From positions 1,392,539,501 through 1,392,603,500 of the forward strand of contig CM057456.1 of NCBI GenBank assembly GCA_016271365.2: a stretch of DNA of 64,000 bases. Direction: 5' to 3'. Origin of the DNA: Neoceratodus forsteri. Lineage: Eukaryota; Chordata; Ceratodontiformes; Ceratodontidae. A model generated the notes under the pieces. The model searched no databases and was not told the origin of the DNA. It saw nothing but the letters and a program-made list of their open reading frames with translations. How positions within the stretch are numbered: position 1 is the first letter of the stretch; each line of letters begins with the position of its first letter. The position numbers were made by a program, and so were the translations under genes. Shown here in pieces: positions 9,303 through 21,336 of the stretch.

Positions 9303-12049
9303 GTGCGTTCTTCCTATGTGCCATTCACACAATGAGACAGCCACAGAACAAGAAGAATAAGAAATACTTCAATAATTGATAGGTTAAAACACTTTCCAGT
9401 CCTTTTTCCTGATTCCTAACAAATATCAGAGTTTTCTGTAGAATGAGACACTTAGTTAAGCTGTAGTGTTAAAAAAAAAAAAAAAAATCACAAAATAGTT
9501 TCTCTAAGTGCCTCTTAGTTCTGAGAAACACAGGCAGAGAAGCTATGTATAGATGTGCATGCCTTGTTGGAAACCAAGAGAGGTAAGGCACTGACTTCAC
9601 AGGGCCCAAGGTTCCTAGTGACTTTAGTGCCAACCCAGTTAGGGAGCCATTTAATGTTATTCTTGCTTGAGTTGCAACAAGTGAGCTAATAATTGGAAAA
9701 CTGCTTTGTAACTTTTTTGCTATAAAGAAGAGATGAGCATTGCCCTGCTGCTGGAGTCAGTCATTACTGTTTGAGACAGAATTGATTTTATTTATTCAGT
9801 AATTTATTTATTTATTTACTTTGTTTATGTATTTATTCTTTCTGCTTTTTCTCACGTGACTGTTCCCCCGAAAGCACCCAGCCCCACCATCCTCTTACCT
9901 AAGCTGCTGCTATAAGGGTGCAGCCTCCATGGCGTGGGTTCTATGTCTGTACTGAGGCTGTCAGACGGCGGCTGGGTGATTCTGCCATGTGCGTGCTGCA
10001 ATGACAGTGTAACGCCTCCCTTTCTGGTTCTGCCATTAGCAGCCCTTCTCAACCGTGGCGGCCCAATTCCATTTTAACCACAAAGACTGGGCTGTCTTAG
10101 GAGGGTACATGTAAGGGATAACATGTGATAGGGTGAGTGGGTTATAAGGGAATAATGCATGCCTTGGCTTGTTGTTTGGCACAAGGTGCAGCCGAGTGCT
10201 GCAGCCATCTAAGAAGTCCATAATTCTATTTTGATCACACACCCTGGAATATGTTATTCCACTTATAAAATGGACTTTTATTTGTTAAATAAATATGTTG
10301 TTCAGGGGAGGAGTGCAGTTGTCAGAAAATAATCCACAGACATGTGACATGTTTTAGCCAGTGAGGTTACAGAAATTCCAGGGCCCATTTTATAGAAAGA
10401 ATTATGAAACATAGTTAGCAGCAACAAGTTGCACTAGACAGCAAAAACTGCCTTTGGGGCAGTGAAATAAGAAAAGTGAAGTTGGTACAAAACATGACAT
10501 AAAATGTGCTTGAAATGTGGTTCTGTGTTCATGCAGCATAAAAACAGATTTCTTAAATTCATTCGCAGCATGCTGGTGAGGGGGCACAGTCTACTCCTTC
10601 CGACTAGGTCCTGGCCTGAGTGATATGTCTGTTCTCATACTCCTGTAAGACAGCAGACAAATGAATCTGCGTAACAGAAAGAATGTCTGCTCTTCTTGAC
10701 TGCAGCTAGCCTCTTCTGAGGATCAAGCACATGCCTCTGGTGAAATTGTGAAATGTTGGTTTGTTAGAGCTCCTCATAGAGAGCGAGAGGAACCAGGGAG
10801 CTCATTTCCAAAGTGGTAAATGTCTCCGGTGTGACTTGAAAGGAAGATCATGAAAGGCGTCATCTCTGGGAAGATTTTTGTCCCCAGGGATGGTTAATAG
10901 AGTTTTCACCTTGCTGCATTTATTAACCATTACATCTGATATCACACTCATACCATACTGAATAAATGCGGCCTCAAATTGTAACACCTGTTTTATTTTT
11001 GCAGGAAAAAAAAACAGTATTAATAATAATTGGTCTTTGGTTATGTGTGAGCACCACTGAATGATTCTTTGGAGGGGAGGGGGGAACGTTACAGCATTTA
11101 AAGGAAAAACAACCAGAGATAAATCTGTGCTTGAATAAATAATTTATGATAATGAAATTACTGCAATTAGTAGTCCCACAACAACCCTATTTAAAGCCAC
11201 AGCTGTTAAAGTCAGGAAGTGCTGTCACTGCTGACCTTATCATAAGAGAAGTGACAAATTGAGAATGCAGGGAAGACTGATCATCAAAGGGTTCTGTCCG
11301 GGAGCGATTAGTGTTATCTGAAAAGCACTGTGAATTACAGACAGCTGCTCTCTGGCTCACCATGTCACCCATGCTGTGCCATTTTGTTAAGCTGGATGAC
11401 AACAGTTATTTTTCCCCCATTGAGATGTGTTGTTGCTATAGGCCACTTCCAGTTCTGCCCGAAGCCCCACATTACTTCCACTGGTTGACATGTCGCACCT
11501 GTTGCACGAGTACAGTTTCGTAGTGGATTGTACGCAGGTTATCCTATGGGATATAGAAGTGATTTGATTCAACTTTTCCACTTTCAAAGCTGCATTGATA
11601 GCACAACTGGAATTTATCAGTTTTTCTAATGATAATTAAAAAAAATCTTTTTTTTTTTTTTCTTTACATGTTATTCTTTATACCCCTTCCCTCTGGTGCT
11701 GTCCTCCATCCCCTGCTCAGGCCCAGCCCCCCTGCCCCCAGTCTCCAGCACTTACCATCCTCTGTTATCCTTCTAGCTTATACCCAAAGATGGGTCTTGG
11801 CCAGAGTTGGGCAGCATCGCCTGCTCCCTCCTGAGTTCGGGAATGGGGACAGGGGACTCCTTGGTTGAGGAGTGGCTGGTAGTGAGAGGATGGGTCCAAA
11901 CACACTGTGGGTCATCGTGCATGCACCAGGATGTTTTTCTGCTTTCTGCCCCCAACCCCCCACTGATGGCTGATGTACCCGGCATGCATATGCAATGCAT
12001 GCTTCTGCGGAATCCTGGGAATCCTGCCAGCATCCCCCTTCCCACAGTA
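9303..12049. other. Intron-like DNA, no gene seen
   Basis: This follows the dynein exon. It has a poly(A) run at about 9471-9487 and a TTTA-rich patch at 9785-9840. I see no second exon with a dynein-like product and no identifiable repeat family. Confidence 0.5.
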
Positions 12050-12325
12050 CCTCCAGTACACTGCCACCCATAGTCACCCAGGTGGCAGTATTGCAGCAGA
12101 CAGTGTGTAGATGGGGAGCAGGCCAGGCAGCCCCCCTCCCCTCCACTCCTCTGCATTATCACCATTTCACTACCACCCATAGTCACCCAGGTGGCAGTAT
12201 TGCATCAAACAGCATGCAGATGCGGAGCAGGCCAGGCAGCCCCTTCCCCCCCTCCACTGCTCTGCAAGTTCCCCATTGCACTACCACCCGTAGTCACTCT
12301 AGTGGCAGTATTGCAGCAGCAGCTA
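12050..12325. repeat. Tandem repeat, about 110 bp unit, three partial copies
   Basis: The word 'tagtcacccaggtggcagta' starts at 12071 and 12180, and a diverged copy ('tagtcactctagtggcag') starts at 12291. That gives spacings of 109 and 111 bases. Between them, 'gatggggagcaggccaggca' recurs as 'gatgcggagcaggccaggca'. The units are GC-rich and strand-asymmetric, with C on the plus strand. Confidence 0.75.
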
Positions 12326-13667
12326 CCCACCCACCCTGATGAATTAGACCATCTTGTGGGATGTTCATCCCCCCCACCAAAGAAAAAGAAACCCCTGGCT
12401 CCTTCCCAAACCTGTAGCTTTACTGCTGCTCTGACAGGACCAGTCACAAGTAGTCCATACTACATGCCTTCCGTTTTCAGCTGGTTGGCTCATAAGTATC
12501 AGTATGATGGAATTCTTCAGGCTTTCCTTGCAATTGCTTTTTGAAAGCAGTTTTTAAGGCTGATCTTCAAAAACTGGCATAGTATACCTCTGTGTGTAGT
12601 TTAGTCATGCAGGAGGTGAACCTTCAGCAGTTCTGTTTTCAGTGAGAGGTATGCACTGGATGGATGAGGAGCCTCCCTGTCTGATGCACATGGAGGTAGC
12701 TTAGTAGATCTACCCATGATTCCACTGGGCATATGAAGAGTTAGAGTAGAGCCTTGTGTATATCTGCATGTATGGAACATTGCATGGGTAAATGCATTAT
12801 TTATTTCTGTTGGGTCTTTATAAACTCTGTGACTTAACCCCTTCACAGCTAAGGAATTTTTGCTAGAATTATTTATTTAGATATAGGTAAGTAAAGTTTC
12901 AACAGTTCTCAGCTTCTTTGTATACATTGTATAGGGGACCAGGTTCATTTTATTTTGTATCCTGCAGTGCCATCTTGTGGCCATTATTTATCTCCCATTT
13001 AAAAGCAAATGTCATGGGTAATAGAAGTAGAAATGTTTTTTTCTATTTTTTTCTTTTTTTTTGCTTTACAGACTTTCTGATTTTTATTGTATTCATTTTG
13101 TTTTGTGTCCTGTGGTTGTATAGCATATCATTTTGTATGGAAAATAGCCCAAATGGGTCTGTCGAATCAAAATAACGCTCCGATTGTATAGTGTACTTCC
13201 GTAAGCACTTAAAGGGCTAAGTGGTTAAAGAAAGCCACACGTTTAGGTCATGGAGTTAGTAAAGATCTGACAAATCATGTCTTTTTGACTTAGGCAATGT
13301 AATATCACATTTATATAATGCGTAGGTACAAATTTCTTAAACGCTAATGAATCTAATATGAAAATAACATGATGATGACATAGCTAGTGGGGAGAAAAAA
13401 CACTGCAATTATGGCAGCAGTGCATGTTACAGTGACAGTGTTGTACCAGTGACTTTTTCTTCTATTTCTCCTGTTTTGTAAGATGCCATCCCCTCCCTTT
13501 TTTTTTTAATTGGGACTCCCATTGATTTTGCCAGGCTGATTTTATATCTGTATAGCTTTCTTTTACAAACTAAAAAACAAAACAAAAAACAAATACTTTT
13601 CAGGCCCCCGCGTATTCCAAAAAAAACAGACCAGAGTCTAAAAGATCATTTTTTTTACTTTTAAGGC
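12326..13667. other. Intron-like DNA, no gene seen
   Basis: Mostly AT-rich with several homopolymer runs (for example around 13036-13060 and 13498-13508). No gene or named repeat was recognised. Confidence 0.5.
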
Positions 13668-13880
13668 AGTGTGGTCTAGCAGTTGAGCACCAGCTTGGTT
13701 TACCAGGTGACCACAGGTTCAGTCCTCAACATAACCGAATACTCACTGTGTGACACTGGGTAAGTCACTTTACTTCCCAGTGCTTCAGTCCACCCAGCTG
13801 TGGAAACGGGTAGCAACAGGATCCTACTGGAAACATGATGCTGCATCTCAGATGGACTATCCTGGGTAAAACAAATTGTG
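13668..13880 (+). mobile_element. MIR-like (CORE-SINE) tRNA-derived SINE
   Basis: It starts 'gcagtgtggtctagcagttg', a tRNA-like head with an A-box-like segment. 'cacaggttcagtcctc' resembles a B box. The core that follows reads 'tgtgtgacactgggtaagtc' and 'acttcccagtgcttcagt', the hallmark of MIR/CORE-SINEs. This is established knowledge of the MIR consensus, compared from memory. It is old and diverged, and the 3' end is uncertain. Confidence 0.7.
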
Positions 13881-15369
13881 AAATGAAAATAAGAAGAATG
13901 AAAATGTGATGCTTGGGCCACAGAAACTGGTGATGTCAGCACCACTGAGCTCTTTTCTCCCTATCCAGTTACAGAGAATTAAATGCACTAATCATATTTT
14001 TTAATTCACTCTTATTCCACTTCACCTCACTCAGCAGAGTCTTGTCCCCTTTGACCTTGTTATGGCAACCCCAAAATGTGTACTGAAACTAGAATTTAAG
14101 GACAGATTTAGTCATGCAGTGACACTGCCACAAGTGGGACCCAAGTTCCTGAGCAGAAGTTGGCACACTGGTCGGTGGTCGCAGGGTTCAGTTCAGTTTT
14201 GAGTGTGGAAGTCAAACACTTCCAGGAATCTAAATTTGAAAGTCACTCCAGGGTTTTTTTTTTTTTTGGGGGTCAAATTATTTCCCAGGTCCCCCATTTT
14301 AGAAGTCTGTATTTGGAAAAAAAAAAAAAAAGACACATTTGTGAAATCCTATACAAATATTACTTCAGAGCCTCCCCTTCTTTCTGAAAAAAAAAACAAC
14401 CATTATTGACTTCCATGCCTGCAAAATTGGAAGTCACTTGTTTTTCTTTTGTCCCTTTGGGGAGTCAGATGCTTCCTTCCCCTTTTGTTTCTGAAGTTTT
14501 CGTTATTTTGGAAGTCACATACTTCCAACATGGAGCTAACTGATACCCTCGTAGTCATCATACTTCCATTTGCGGCAACAAATCCTGCTGCAGCATCTCA
14601 GTGTTTGGGATCCACGTCCTAACTGGATACAGCTTGCAAATGAAGCCGCCCCTTCTTTCCAGGAATTCTAGTGCTGAAAGTGTTACAGAGGAAATGCAGT
14701 GCTCTGGAGGGGCCCTGTCAATATCAAAACTTCACATTCAGTTGAAACGCATGCCAGGTCTAGCTTTGAATAGCAGGCCCATAACCTTTTAAGTTCTTTT
14801 TCAATTTCAGGCATTATTCACCAGAATCAGTCATATGTTGTTTTCCTATAGCCATTAAACCCATATTGACAGTTACTTGGTAAATTATGTGTGACTTTGC
14901 CTAGAGTTAGTGCAGCTCATTTAATTCATATTAATTGATTTTTGGGGGGCTTCTCTTGATTAATTGTCCTGGGTTTCTAGTGCACACAGTGTAATAAATA
15001 ATCATTAGAATGAGGGAGATGTGGTGCTATAAGTTGCAAACTATAGCGCTTAAGAAGTCATTGAGGACAAATATCAAATAGCTTGTAATTATGGAGTTTA
15101 AATTTTTTTATTTTTGCAGTAGACTTTTTTAGTTTAGAAAGGTTTAATAATTTGTCTCTTTGTCATTAGACATAAACAGTGGCACAATTAAATTAATAAC
15201 CATTACTGGCATAGATATTTTTGAGTCATAGAACACTGAGTACCAGTTAGCAGAAGAATAACAAATGAGATCTAAAGACTCCTGAAGTGACTTGCATTCA
15301 CTTTTGTAAGTAAGCATGATGCAGTATTTTATTGCTTTGATTTATTTGTAATTTTCAAGCAGGAAAGGA
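13881..15369. other. Intron-like DNA with homopolymer tracts
   Basis: It contains T-rich (about 14250-14265), A-rich (about 14318-14332) and A-rich (about 14388-14397) runs. I see no gene or assignable repeat. Confidence 0.45.
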
Positions 15370-15738
15370 ACACTGAGCTGTGACACCTCGTTCCCAGTTG
15401 CATCTGGGGGTGGTGTGTGAGGTTATATAGATCTGTTTACTGATGGTGGGCGGGGGTGTTGACCATTACACTGGGGTAACTCCCCTACTCTTCTTCGATA
15501 AGTGCCATGGGATTTTTACTTCTACCTGGACAGACAGTGACCAGTGATGGGCAGAAGGGACCTTGGTTTAATGTCTCATCAGAAGGACGGCACCTCAACA
15601 GTACACCACCACCCTCGTACTGCAATGCAGAGTCAGTTATGGATATTACCGCAAGTACCTGGTGTGGGGCTGGAACCCACCACCTTCTAATTTTCTGGCC
15701 CCAGAGGCAAGCATACTACCCACTGAGCCACTAACACT
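15370..15738 (-). mobile_element. tRNA-derived SINE with a conserved core, minus strand
   Basis: On the minus strand the element opens with 'agtggctcagtgggtagta', a good A box, then 'ggtgggttccagccccac', a good B box. Both are RNA polymerase III promoter signals. The body contains 'ttctgatgagacattaaacc' and 'aaaaatcccatggcacttat', a core I recall from SINEs of fishes and amphibians but cannot name with certainty. The 3' end at the low-coordinate side is not well defined. Confidence 0.65.
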
Positions 15739-15828
15739 GATATTTCTCTTGTGTCTGTGCTTAAAACTGCTAAAGGTAAAACATTTTTTTGCACAGCTTT
15801 TACATTTCTACTGTTACCAGTAAAAGAC

Positions 15829-16560
15829 ATTTATTTATTTATTTCAATTTTGGTAACCGGGTAGACCCACTGAGCCCCGAAGGTCCCCTTTTCGGGGGTG
15901 ACCCAGAATTAGTTACATAGAATAAACATTTAGCAGCAACACTGCATTGAAGTTACAAAGAAGCATTTCCGTACAGATACAGTTCACATCAGGAATACAT
16001 AAACACGGACAGACAATGCTTAATACGATCACTGTAAACATTCACAATAGGACTAGTCTCCAGTCCTGGGTGGAGATTAGTATACAACAGTGGCAGACAG
16101 TACATATTCATTAGACAGAACAGTTAGGTTTGAGTAGACCTGGGTAACTATTCAAGTGCATAAACATTTGCTATTATCCAGCAGGTGCTCCCGGAGCCCT
16201 TTATGGAAAACCTCCAGGGAGGCTGCTTCTCGAAGGTGGGCAGGGAGCTTGTTCCAGAGTACAGGTGCAGCATGAGTGAAGGATTTGCCACCTGCCACTG
16301 TCCTAACTCTTGGCTCCTACAGGAGATTTCTACCAGTGATATGGAGCTGTCTGCATGAGCGCTTGGGGGTCAGGAGGCCAGCAAGGCTGACCAGTGGGTT
16401 GCCATTCATGAGTTTGTAGGCATTGCACAGTAAAGGGTACTGTAACCTGCCACTAAGGGATGGCCAGTTGAGGGAGGAAAGTACCACACAGTGATGTCGC
16501 CTCGGATGCGACATTGTGGCAAATTGAGATATTCTATTGCATAGTGAGTGCAACCTGTTG
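15829..16560 (-). mobile_element. L2/Rex1-like LINE, 3' fragment with ORF2 C-terminus
   Basis: The plus strand begins with an ATTT-repeat tail, the 3' end of an antisense LINE. Minus-strand translation of 16317-16553 plus the next 120 bases gives the ORF2 C-terminus. It reads 'LVSLAGLLTPKRSCRQLH', then after one stop 'HAAPVLWNKLPAHLREAAS' and a final 'GLREHLLD'. The 'W-N-x-L-P-x-x-L-R' ending is typical of this group. It is 5'-truncated near 16560. Confidence 0.75.
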
Positions 16561-16904
16561 CTCTTGTTTCACAAGAAAGTGCATTATCGGAGCAGCAGAG
16601 GTTAAGGTTGGTAGGAGTATGCTCTGCGCTATGGTGATCCTGGTTTCAGGTACTATTTGACCGTTTATAAACTGGTTGCAGTGTACGCACAGTGTAAAAA
16701 CATTTGCATTAATGGATTTAGAACTGTTTGTCAATGCCACAGAGGCTGTTTGTTGCACCGCAGCTGGGGAGTCCAGGTATCGTATGCAGTCCCTGGAACC
16801 TCATACTGTTTGGTTTTTATGAATCTCTCCAAACCAGTCATATACTCTCAAGCCCCATTCCCAGAGCAAGGCTTCATGGACTATTGAAAATTTGGGTCAG
16901 TTTC
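16561..16904. other. Spacer between two LINE copies
   Basis: No gene was recognised. A short stretch near 16840-16880 ('cagagcaaggcttcatggac') resembles 21950-21970 ('cagagcaaggtatcatgggt'), so it may be part of a dispersed repeat. Confidence 0.4.
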
Positions 16905-17372
16905 AATCAAAGTCTTTATTTAACCAGGTGATCACTATTGAGCAAGCTCATTTTCGAGGTGGACCTGGGTTTGTCAACAAGGAACAAGAGACAATATACA
17001 TGGGATGCAACACACAAGAAAATAATAAAAATAAAAATAAAGTGAGATACAATAATACAGTATATACAAAGTATCAGCTAGCATTGACAGAAGTATATGT
17101 TTGGAACAAAAGATACAGCAAGTTTTGGGTAGGACACAATTTTTCATATAAGTAAAGAAATATACATATCAGGTGCACCGAACATAAATAAAACCTAATA
17201 TAAAAAGATATATAGTGATACGGTATGGAGAATTTAGAGCTGGAACCAGGGTCAAAGGAATGTGGAAGGGACAGATATGGGGGCAGAAAAAGGGGAGAGG
17301 GAAGAGTCCATTATAGATGTGATCAGTCTTTTAACAGTAGTAATTAGAGTGTGCTTGGACTTATAGGAGTCA

Positions 17373-18128
17373 CTATTTAGGGTAGACAGGCACAGGACTC
17401 TTATTATGATGTAGATATAGAGATTTAAAAGCTGCTAGGCTGATGCGGTGAGTTAATTTCAAAGTTTTTTGCAGCTTGTTCCACAGTTGAGGGAGCACAA
17501 AGCTGATGGCTGCTCTGCCAATGCGAGATTTTGCTTTGTAAACATAAAGGTAGATATATGACATGCTTCTCAGGGCATACTTCTCCAGAGTGCAAAAAGG
17601 TAAACAGACAGAGATATACTGGGGCAGTTTATTTGAGATAGCTTTTTATGTCTAAACCGCAGCATTTTTTTGCCGTCTATAAGCAAGGGATGACCATCCC
17701 ACTGCTGTGTACAATGCACAGTGGTGGGTTGGGTATGGAAGACCCGTCATAAATCTTATGGCTCTGTGATAAAGTGTATCGAGTTTGGCTAGGGCACCTG
17801 CAGGTCCCTGACTATATAGAACATCTGTGTAATCCAATAGGGAAAGAAAGGTAGTTTGAACCAGTTTCAGTTTAGCGTCTCTTGTAATGAGATTATTAAT
17901 CCTAAAAAACACACCATGTCTTTGTCTAAGTTTCTTTGCTAGTTCTTCTAAGTGATCTGTGAAAGTAAGTCTATGGTCTAACCAGACCCCCAGGTACTTG
18001 AACTTTGGTAAGTAGTCCAACCGCTCACCTAGAATGGTAGTGATCTGCGGGAGTGCCCCAGCAATTGCAGGATTTATTGCATTGTGAAGGGGCGAGAGGA
18101 ACATTGCTTTGTTTTTTTTTTTTTGCAT
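17373..18128 (-). pseudogene. L2-like LINE ORF2 C-terminal region, broken
   Basis: Residues from 18128 downward read 'YLGVWLDHRLTFTDHLEELA', a motif after the RT palm, then 'LLDYTDVLYSQGPAGALAKL' and 'HRAIRFMTGLPYPTHHCALY'. This is the conserved C-terminal extension of these LINEs. The frame is interrupted by a stop near 17655. It resumes at 17564-17373 with 'AKSRIGRAAISFVLPQLWNK', the last conserved block before the 3' UTR. Confidence 0.75.
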
Positions 18129-18129
18129 T

Positions 18130-19536
18130 TAAGAGCAGTTTCTGGTTTATAAGCTGATGTTGCAGCAGATTAAATTAATTTTGAAGGGTTTTACAGGCAG
18201 CATCAGGGGTGGGGCTACTAACATAGAGTACCGTATCATCCGCGAATGGGTGTATTTGTGCTTCTTTGATAGGGGCAACTACATTGTTAATATAAATGGT
18301 GAAGAGCAAGGGACCAAGGATGGAGTCTTGCAGTACACCCCTCAATAGGGGTTTTGGTGGAAAAACTTCCCCTTCTGCCTTTACTTGTTGAAGTCGTCTC
18401 GAGAGGTCGTTGGAGAACTATTTAAGGGATAGGGAATCCAAACCAATATTCCGGAGTGACGACAGAAGCAGTCTGTGATCAGCGGTATCGAACGCCTTGC
18501 TTAGGTCCAAGAAAACTGTGCAGACAAAGTTTTTTTTGTCTAATTCAAGCTGCCAGTCGTTTGTCACCTTGGCTAGAGCAGAGATTGTACTGTGCTGTGC
18601 TCTAAAACTGGATTGTAACGGGTTGAGCAATTTTTCTGATTCCAGGTACTTCCGAAGCTGGGAGTTCACTATTTTCTCCAGCATCATTGACAGGATTGGA
18701 AGTAGGGAGATTGGCCTATAGTTATTGAGGTCACTAGGATCTCCTGACTTAAACAAAGGGACCACAAGTGCATTTTTCCAAATAGGCGGTAGGTCACCCT
18801 GGGACAAGGATAAGTTGAAGAGATGAGTAAATGGGACTGCGAGGACATGGTAGCTGACCTTTAAGAAGTACGGGTCAATGAGGTTGGCCCCAGCCCTTTT
18901 TCTAGTGTCCAACTGAAGGAGAAGATCTTCGACTTCTTTCAGGGAAGTAGGCTGTAGAGAGAAGGATGGACTGGGGATGGGTTTTTCTTGTGTATCCAAT
19001 CCAAGTTGTTGGCGGAGGATATTTGCGGGAGAGGAGTCAAAGGCTAGCCCTGCAGTGGCAAAATTATTATTGAGAGCGTCAAGGATAGACGGTCTGTCGG
19101 AGATGACAGTATTGCCGATCAATAATTTAGTAGGTAGAGAATTGACAGTGGTGTGACCTTCACCGTCTTTGATCGTCCTCCTGAATTTGGAGGCATTTCT
19201 TGAGGAGCTCTCCAGCTGTGAGCAGTAGAAATTAGCTTTGGTTTCTCTGACCATTTTGGTGCAGAGGTTCCTCACCCTCTGGAAAGAATTCCAGTCATTT
19301 ATTAAATTAGTTTTCCTAGCAGTTCTCCAGAGTACATCCCTACTCTGCAAAGCATCTTTCAGGTCTTCCGTAAACCACCGACAGGATTTGTTTCTGGCAC
19401 AATCTTTTACTATGGGAGCATACTTGTTGAGAGCCCCTAGCACAATTTCTGAGAAAATATCATAAGCCGCAGTCAGAGACTTGGCTAGATAGAAGTCCTG
19501 CCATCGCATGGAGTCTCTTCGTTCTGATATACCCAT
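18130..19536 (-). pseudogene. L2-like LINE reverse transcriptase, broken by one stop
   Basis: A 372-residue open stretch (18418-19536) covers the linker and RT motifs. It contains 'KRAGANLIDPYFLKV', 'NNYRPISLLPILSMMLEKIV' and 'FLDLSKAFDTADHRLLLSS'. A stop near 18420 ends it. Translation then continues in the same reading through 'FSNDLSRRLQQVKAEGEV', 'ILGPLLFTIYINN' and the catalytic Phe-Ala-Asp-Asp box at 18236-18247. The enzyme would perform target-primed reverse transcription. Apart from this stop the region is remarkably intact, so the copy is not very old. Confidence 0.85.
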
Positions 19537-20190
19537 GGAGATCGAAGTTGCATATGCACCTTTTAAAGGAGAATTTTGGTGCAGTTGTGGATTTAAGAGT
19601 GGATCTTACACACGCGATGAAGCAATGGTCGCTAATATCAGAGAAAAAGATGCCAGCATGGGAGAATAAATGGGGTTTGTTAACTAAAATGATATCCAAG
19701 AGAGTACTGTTATTAGGGTTGAGCTTGTTAGGATGAGTAGATTCGTTTATTAGCTGTGACAACCCAAGGGAATCACAGAACATTTTAAGTGGGGTGGATG
19801 CACTGGAGAGCCAGTCTAAGTTGAAGTCCCCTAGTATGATATACTCTGAAGATGCCAAACCCAGGATGTTTCCGAGATGTTTTAACAACTGTAGTCCAGC
19901 TGATGGGGGTCTGTAGCATCCTATTATACATAATGAGACACCGGTAGCAATTTCAGTCTTTAATGACAAGCTTTCAAATTATTTTGGGACAGAGGTTGAA
20001 TCAGTTATGGAGACAGGGAATTTATCCTTGATGTAAATAGCTACCCCACCACCTCTGGTTTGCCTGTCGGCTCTAAACAAAGAGTAGGAGGGGATGTTAA
20101 CCTCGTTGTTACTGGTCGCCGGTTGGAGCCAGGACTCCGTAATCACCAGAACACCTGGAGCAGTATGACATACCCAGGCCTGAACTGAAG
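19460..20190 (-). pseudogene. L2-like LINE APE-type endonuclease, broken
   Basis: The continuous piece at 19460-19969 contains 'CYRPPSAGLQLLKHLGN', the metal-site motif 'ILGDFNLDW' and the catalytic motif 'SDHCFIACV'. Upstream, out of frame, lie 'ITESWL'-like and 'GGGVAIYIKD'-like segments (about 19970-20130). Together they make the exonuclease-endonuclease-phosphatase fold that nicks target DNA. At least one stop near 19985 separates the halves. Confidence 0.8.
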
Positions 20191-20197
20191 TGATTTT

Positions 20198-20635
20198 TTA
20201 TAATAGGCTACATACATTAACATGCAAGAATGTAAGCCCCTTGAGGCTTTGTAGCTCTGCTGGGGATTCCATGGGCACCAGAGGGCCTGGATTAAGCTCA
20301 GCATTTCCTGAGCATAGTAAAAGCAGGAACAAGAGTTTCCTGCAGAGTCCTAGGAGAAGTGTGGGTGGCTGAGTATTCTTTTGGTTACGTGATTTGTCTG
20401 CGGCAGTATAGGGAGTTCTAAGGCTAGTTCCCAGTTTGCCTGATGCTGCATACAATAATACCCTGACCGAGAGAGTCAATGGGAGTAGGGGGGAGTATGC
20501 AGAAGGTGGTGTACCCCTGTGGACAGGCTCTAGGAGAGTTCCTGTATGCCGGTGCAGGTGAAGGACCAGCAGCAGGCTAGAAGTTAGAGCACATACAAGT
20601 TCTTCTACTTGATAGGAAAAGTCCCGGTCAGACAA
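20198..20635 (-). pseudogene. N-terminal leader of the L2-like LINE with a 2A-like motif
   Basis: A 145-residue open frame starts at an ATG at 20635. Residues 94-109 are a Leu-rich hydrophobic run, followed by 'SGNAELNPGP' at residues 109-118. The 'ExNPGP' ending is the signature of 2A-like ribosome-skipping peptides, which are known at the N-terminus of some APE-type LINE proteins. The usual Asp three residues before the N-P-G-P is Asn here. The reading then enters the endonuclease start 'GLTFLHVNVCSLL' before a stop. The ATG and length fit the family's leader, but whether it skips is untested. Confidence 0.7.
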
Positions 20636-20640
20636 TGTAA

Positions 20641-21336
20641 AAATGTAAACACTCCTTAGACTTAGTTTGGAAAGACAAATGTATTTGCTATGGTGCTATT
20701 GAGTGATTTCTGTATCTGCTGTCTTTTCCTCGAATGTATGTATGTATGTTTAAACTCTCCTGGCTTCATTCCTGGGCTGGAGTTATTGGCTGAAGTAGGT
20801 GAATGAACTGATATAGTTTAGACACTGTAGTATTGTGTCCACCTTTATGGATGTTCCTCTTTCTTGATCAGGATCCCATAAATTCGTGCCTCATATTAAG
20901 GCTTATATAAAATTTCCCTGACCATTCAAATGGAATATACTCAATTTTGAAAATAAGGTTTTATACCATGTTTTTCTGGTATATTGTGTGTCTCGTCTTT
21001 GTATGCTTTGTACGAATTTTAGAATGTGTTGTTCTCAAGATTGTTTCCTGTAATATTGTATTACATGATGGCTTATTGTACTGTGAAACTGTAATCTTAA
21101 ACAGGACGACTTTGATAAACAGGGCCTATTTTTGGTCCTAAAAGTTATTTTCCTGTCAAAAAATACAACTTTTATGTATCTGTCTATCTATGGCCATGTA
21201 AATCCATGTGCAGGTCAGGCTGATATGGCTTCACCAGAAGATACATCACTTTTTAAACAAGATTGTACATTTAATCCAGTTTAGGCTAAGGATAACAATG
21301 TACAGCAGACACAGGATTCATACATTTGGAACTCTT
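20641..21336. other. AT-rich spacer, contains first copy of a short dispersed repeat
   Basis: There is no gene. It contains short tandem 'tatg' units near 20734-20748. At about 21212-21305 it holds a block that recurs at 21985-22078, listed separately. Confidence 0.5.
21212..21305 (+). repeat. Direct repeat, copy 1 (about 90 bp)
   Basis: It reads 'ggctgatatggcttcaccag', then 'cactttttaaacaag', 'ttgtacatttaatccagttt' and 'aggctaaggataacaatgta'. The same words, diverged, occur in the same order at 21985-22078. The two copies flank a CR1 3' end. The family is unknown. Confidence 0.6.

Larger units (their letters stand above)
16905..20640 (-). mobile_element. Nearly full-length L2/Rex1-like LINE
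   Basis: One antisense element of about 3.7 kb runs from a hydrophobic leader with a 2A-like motif (20198-20635), through APE endonuclease (about 20190 down to 19460), RT (19536 to about 18130) and C-terminal region (18128 to about 17370), to a 3' UTR ending near 16905 in 'aagtctttatttaacc'. The RT motifs 'FLDLSKAFDTADHRLLLSS' and 'FADDTVLY' place it in the L2/Rex1 side of the CR1-Jockey group. Several frameshifts and stops make it inactive. Confidence 0.85.

Noticed and set aside
9066..9344. Minus-strand open frame across the dynein exon
   Set aside because: It is a shadow of the + strand exon, which has splice sites and dynein motifs.
11311..11523. A candidate second dynein exon
   Set aside because: The translation is Cys/His-rich with no dynein motif, and flanking splice signals are absent.
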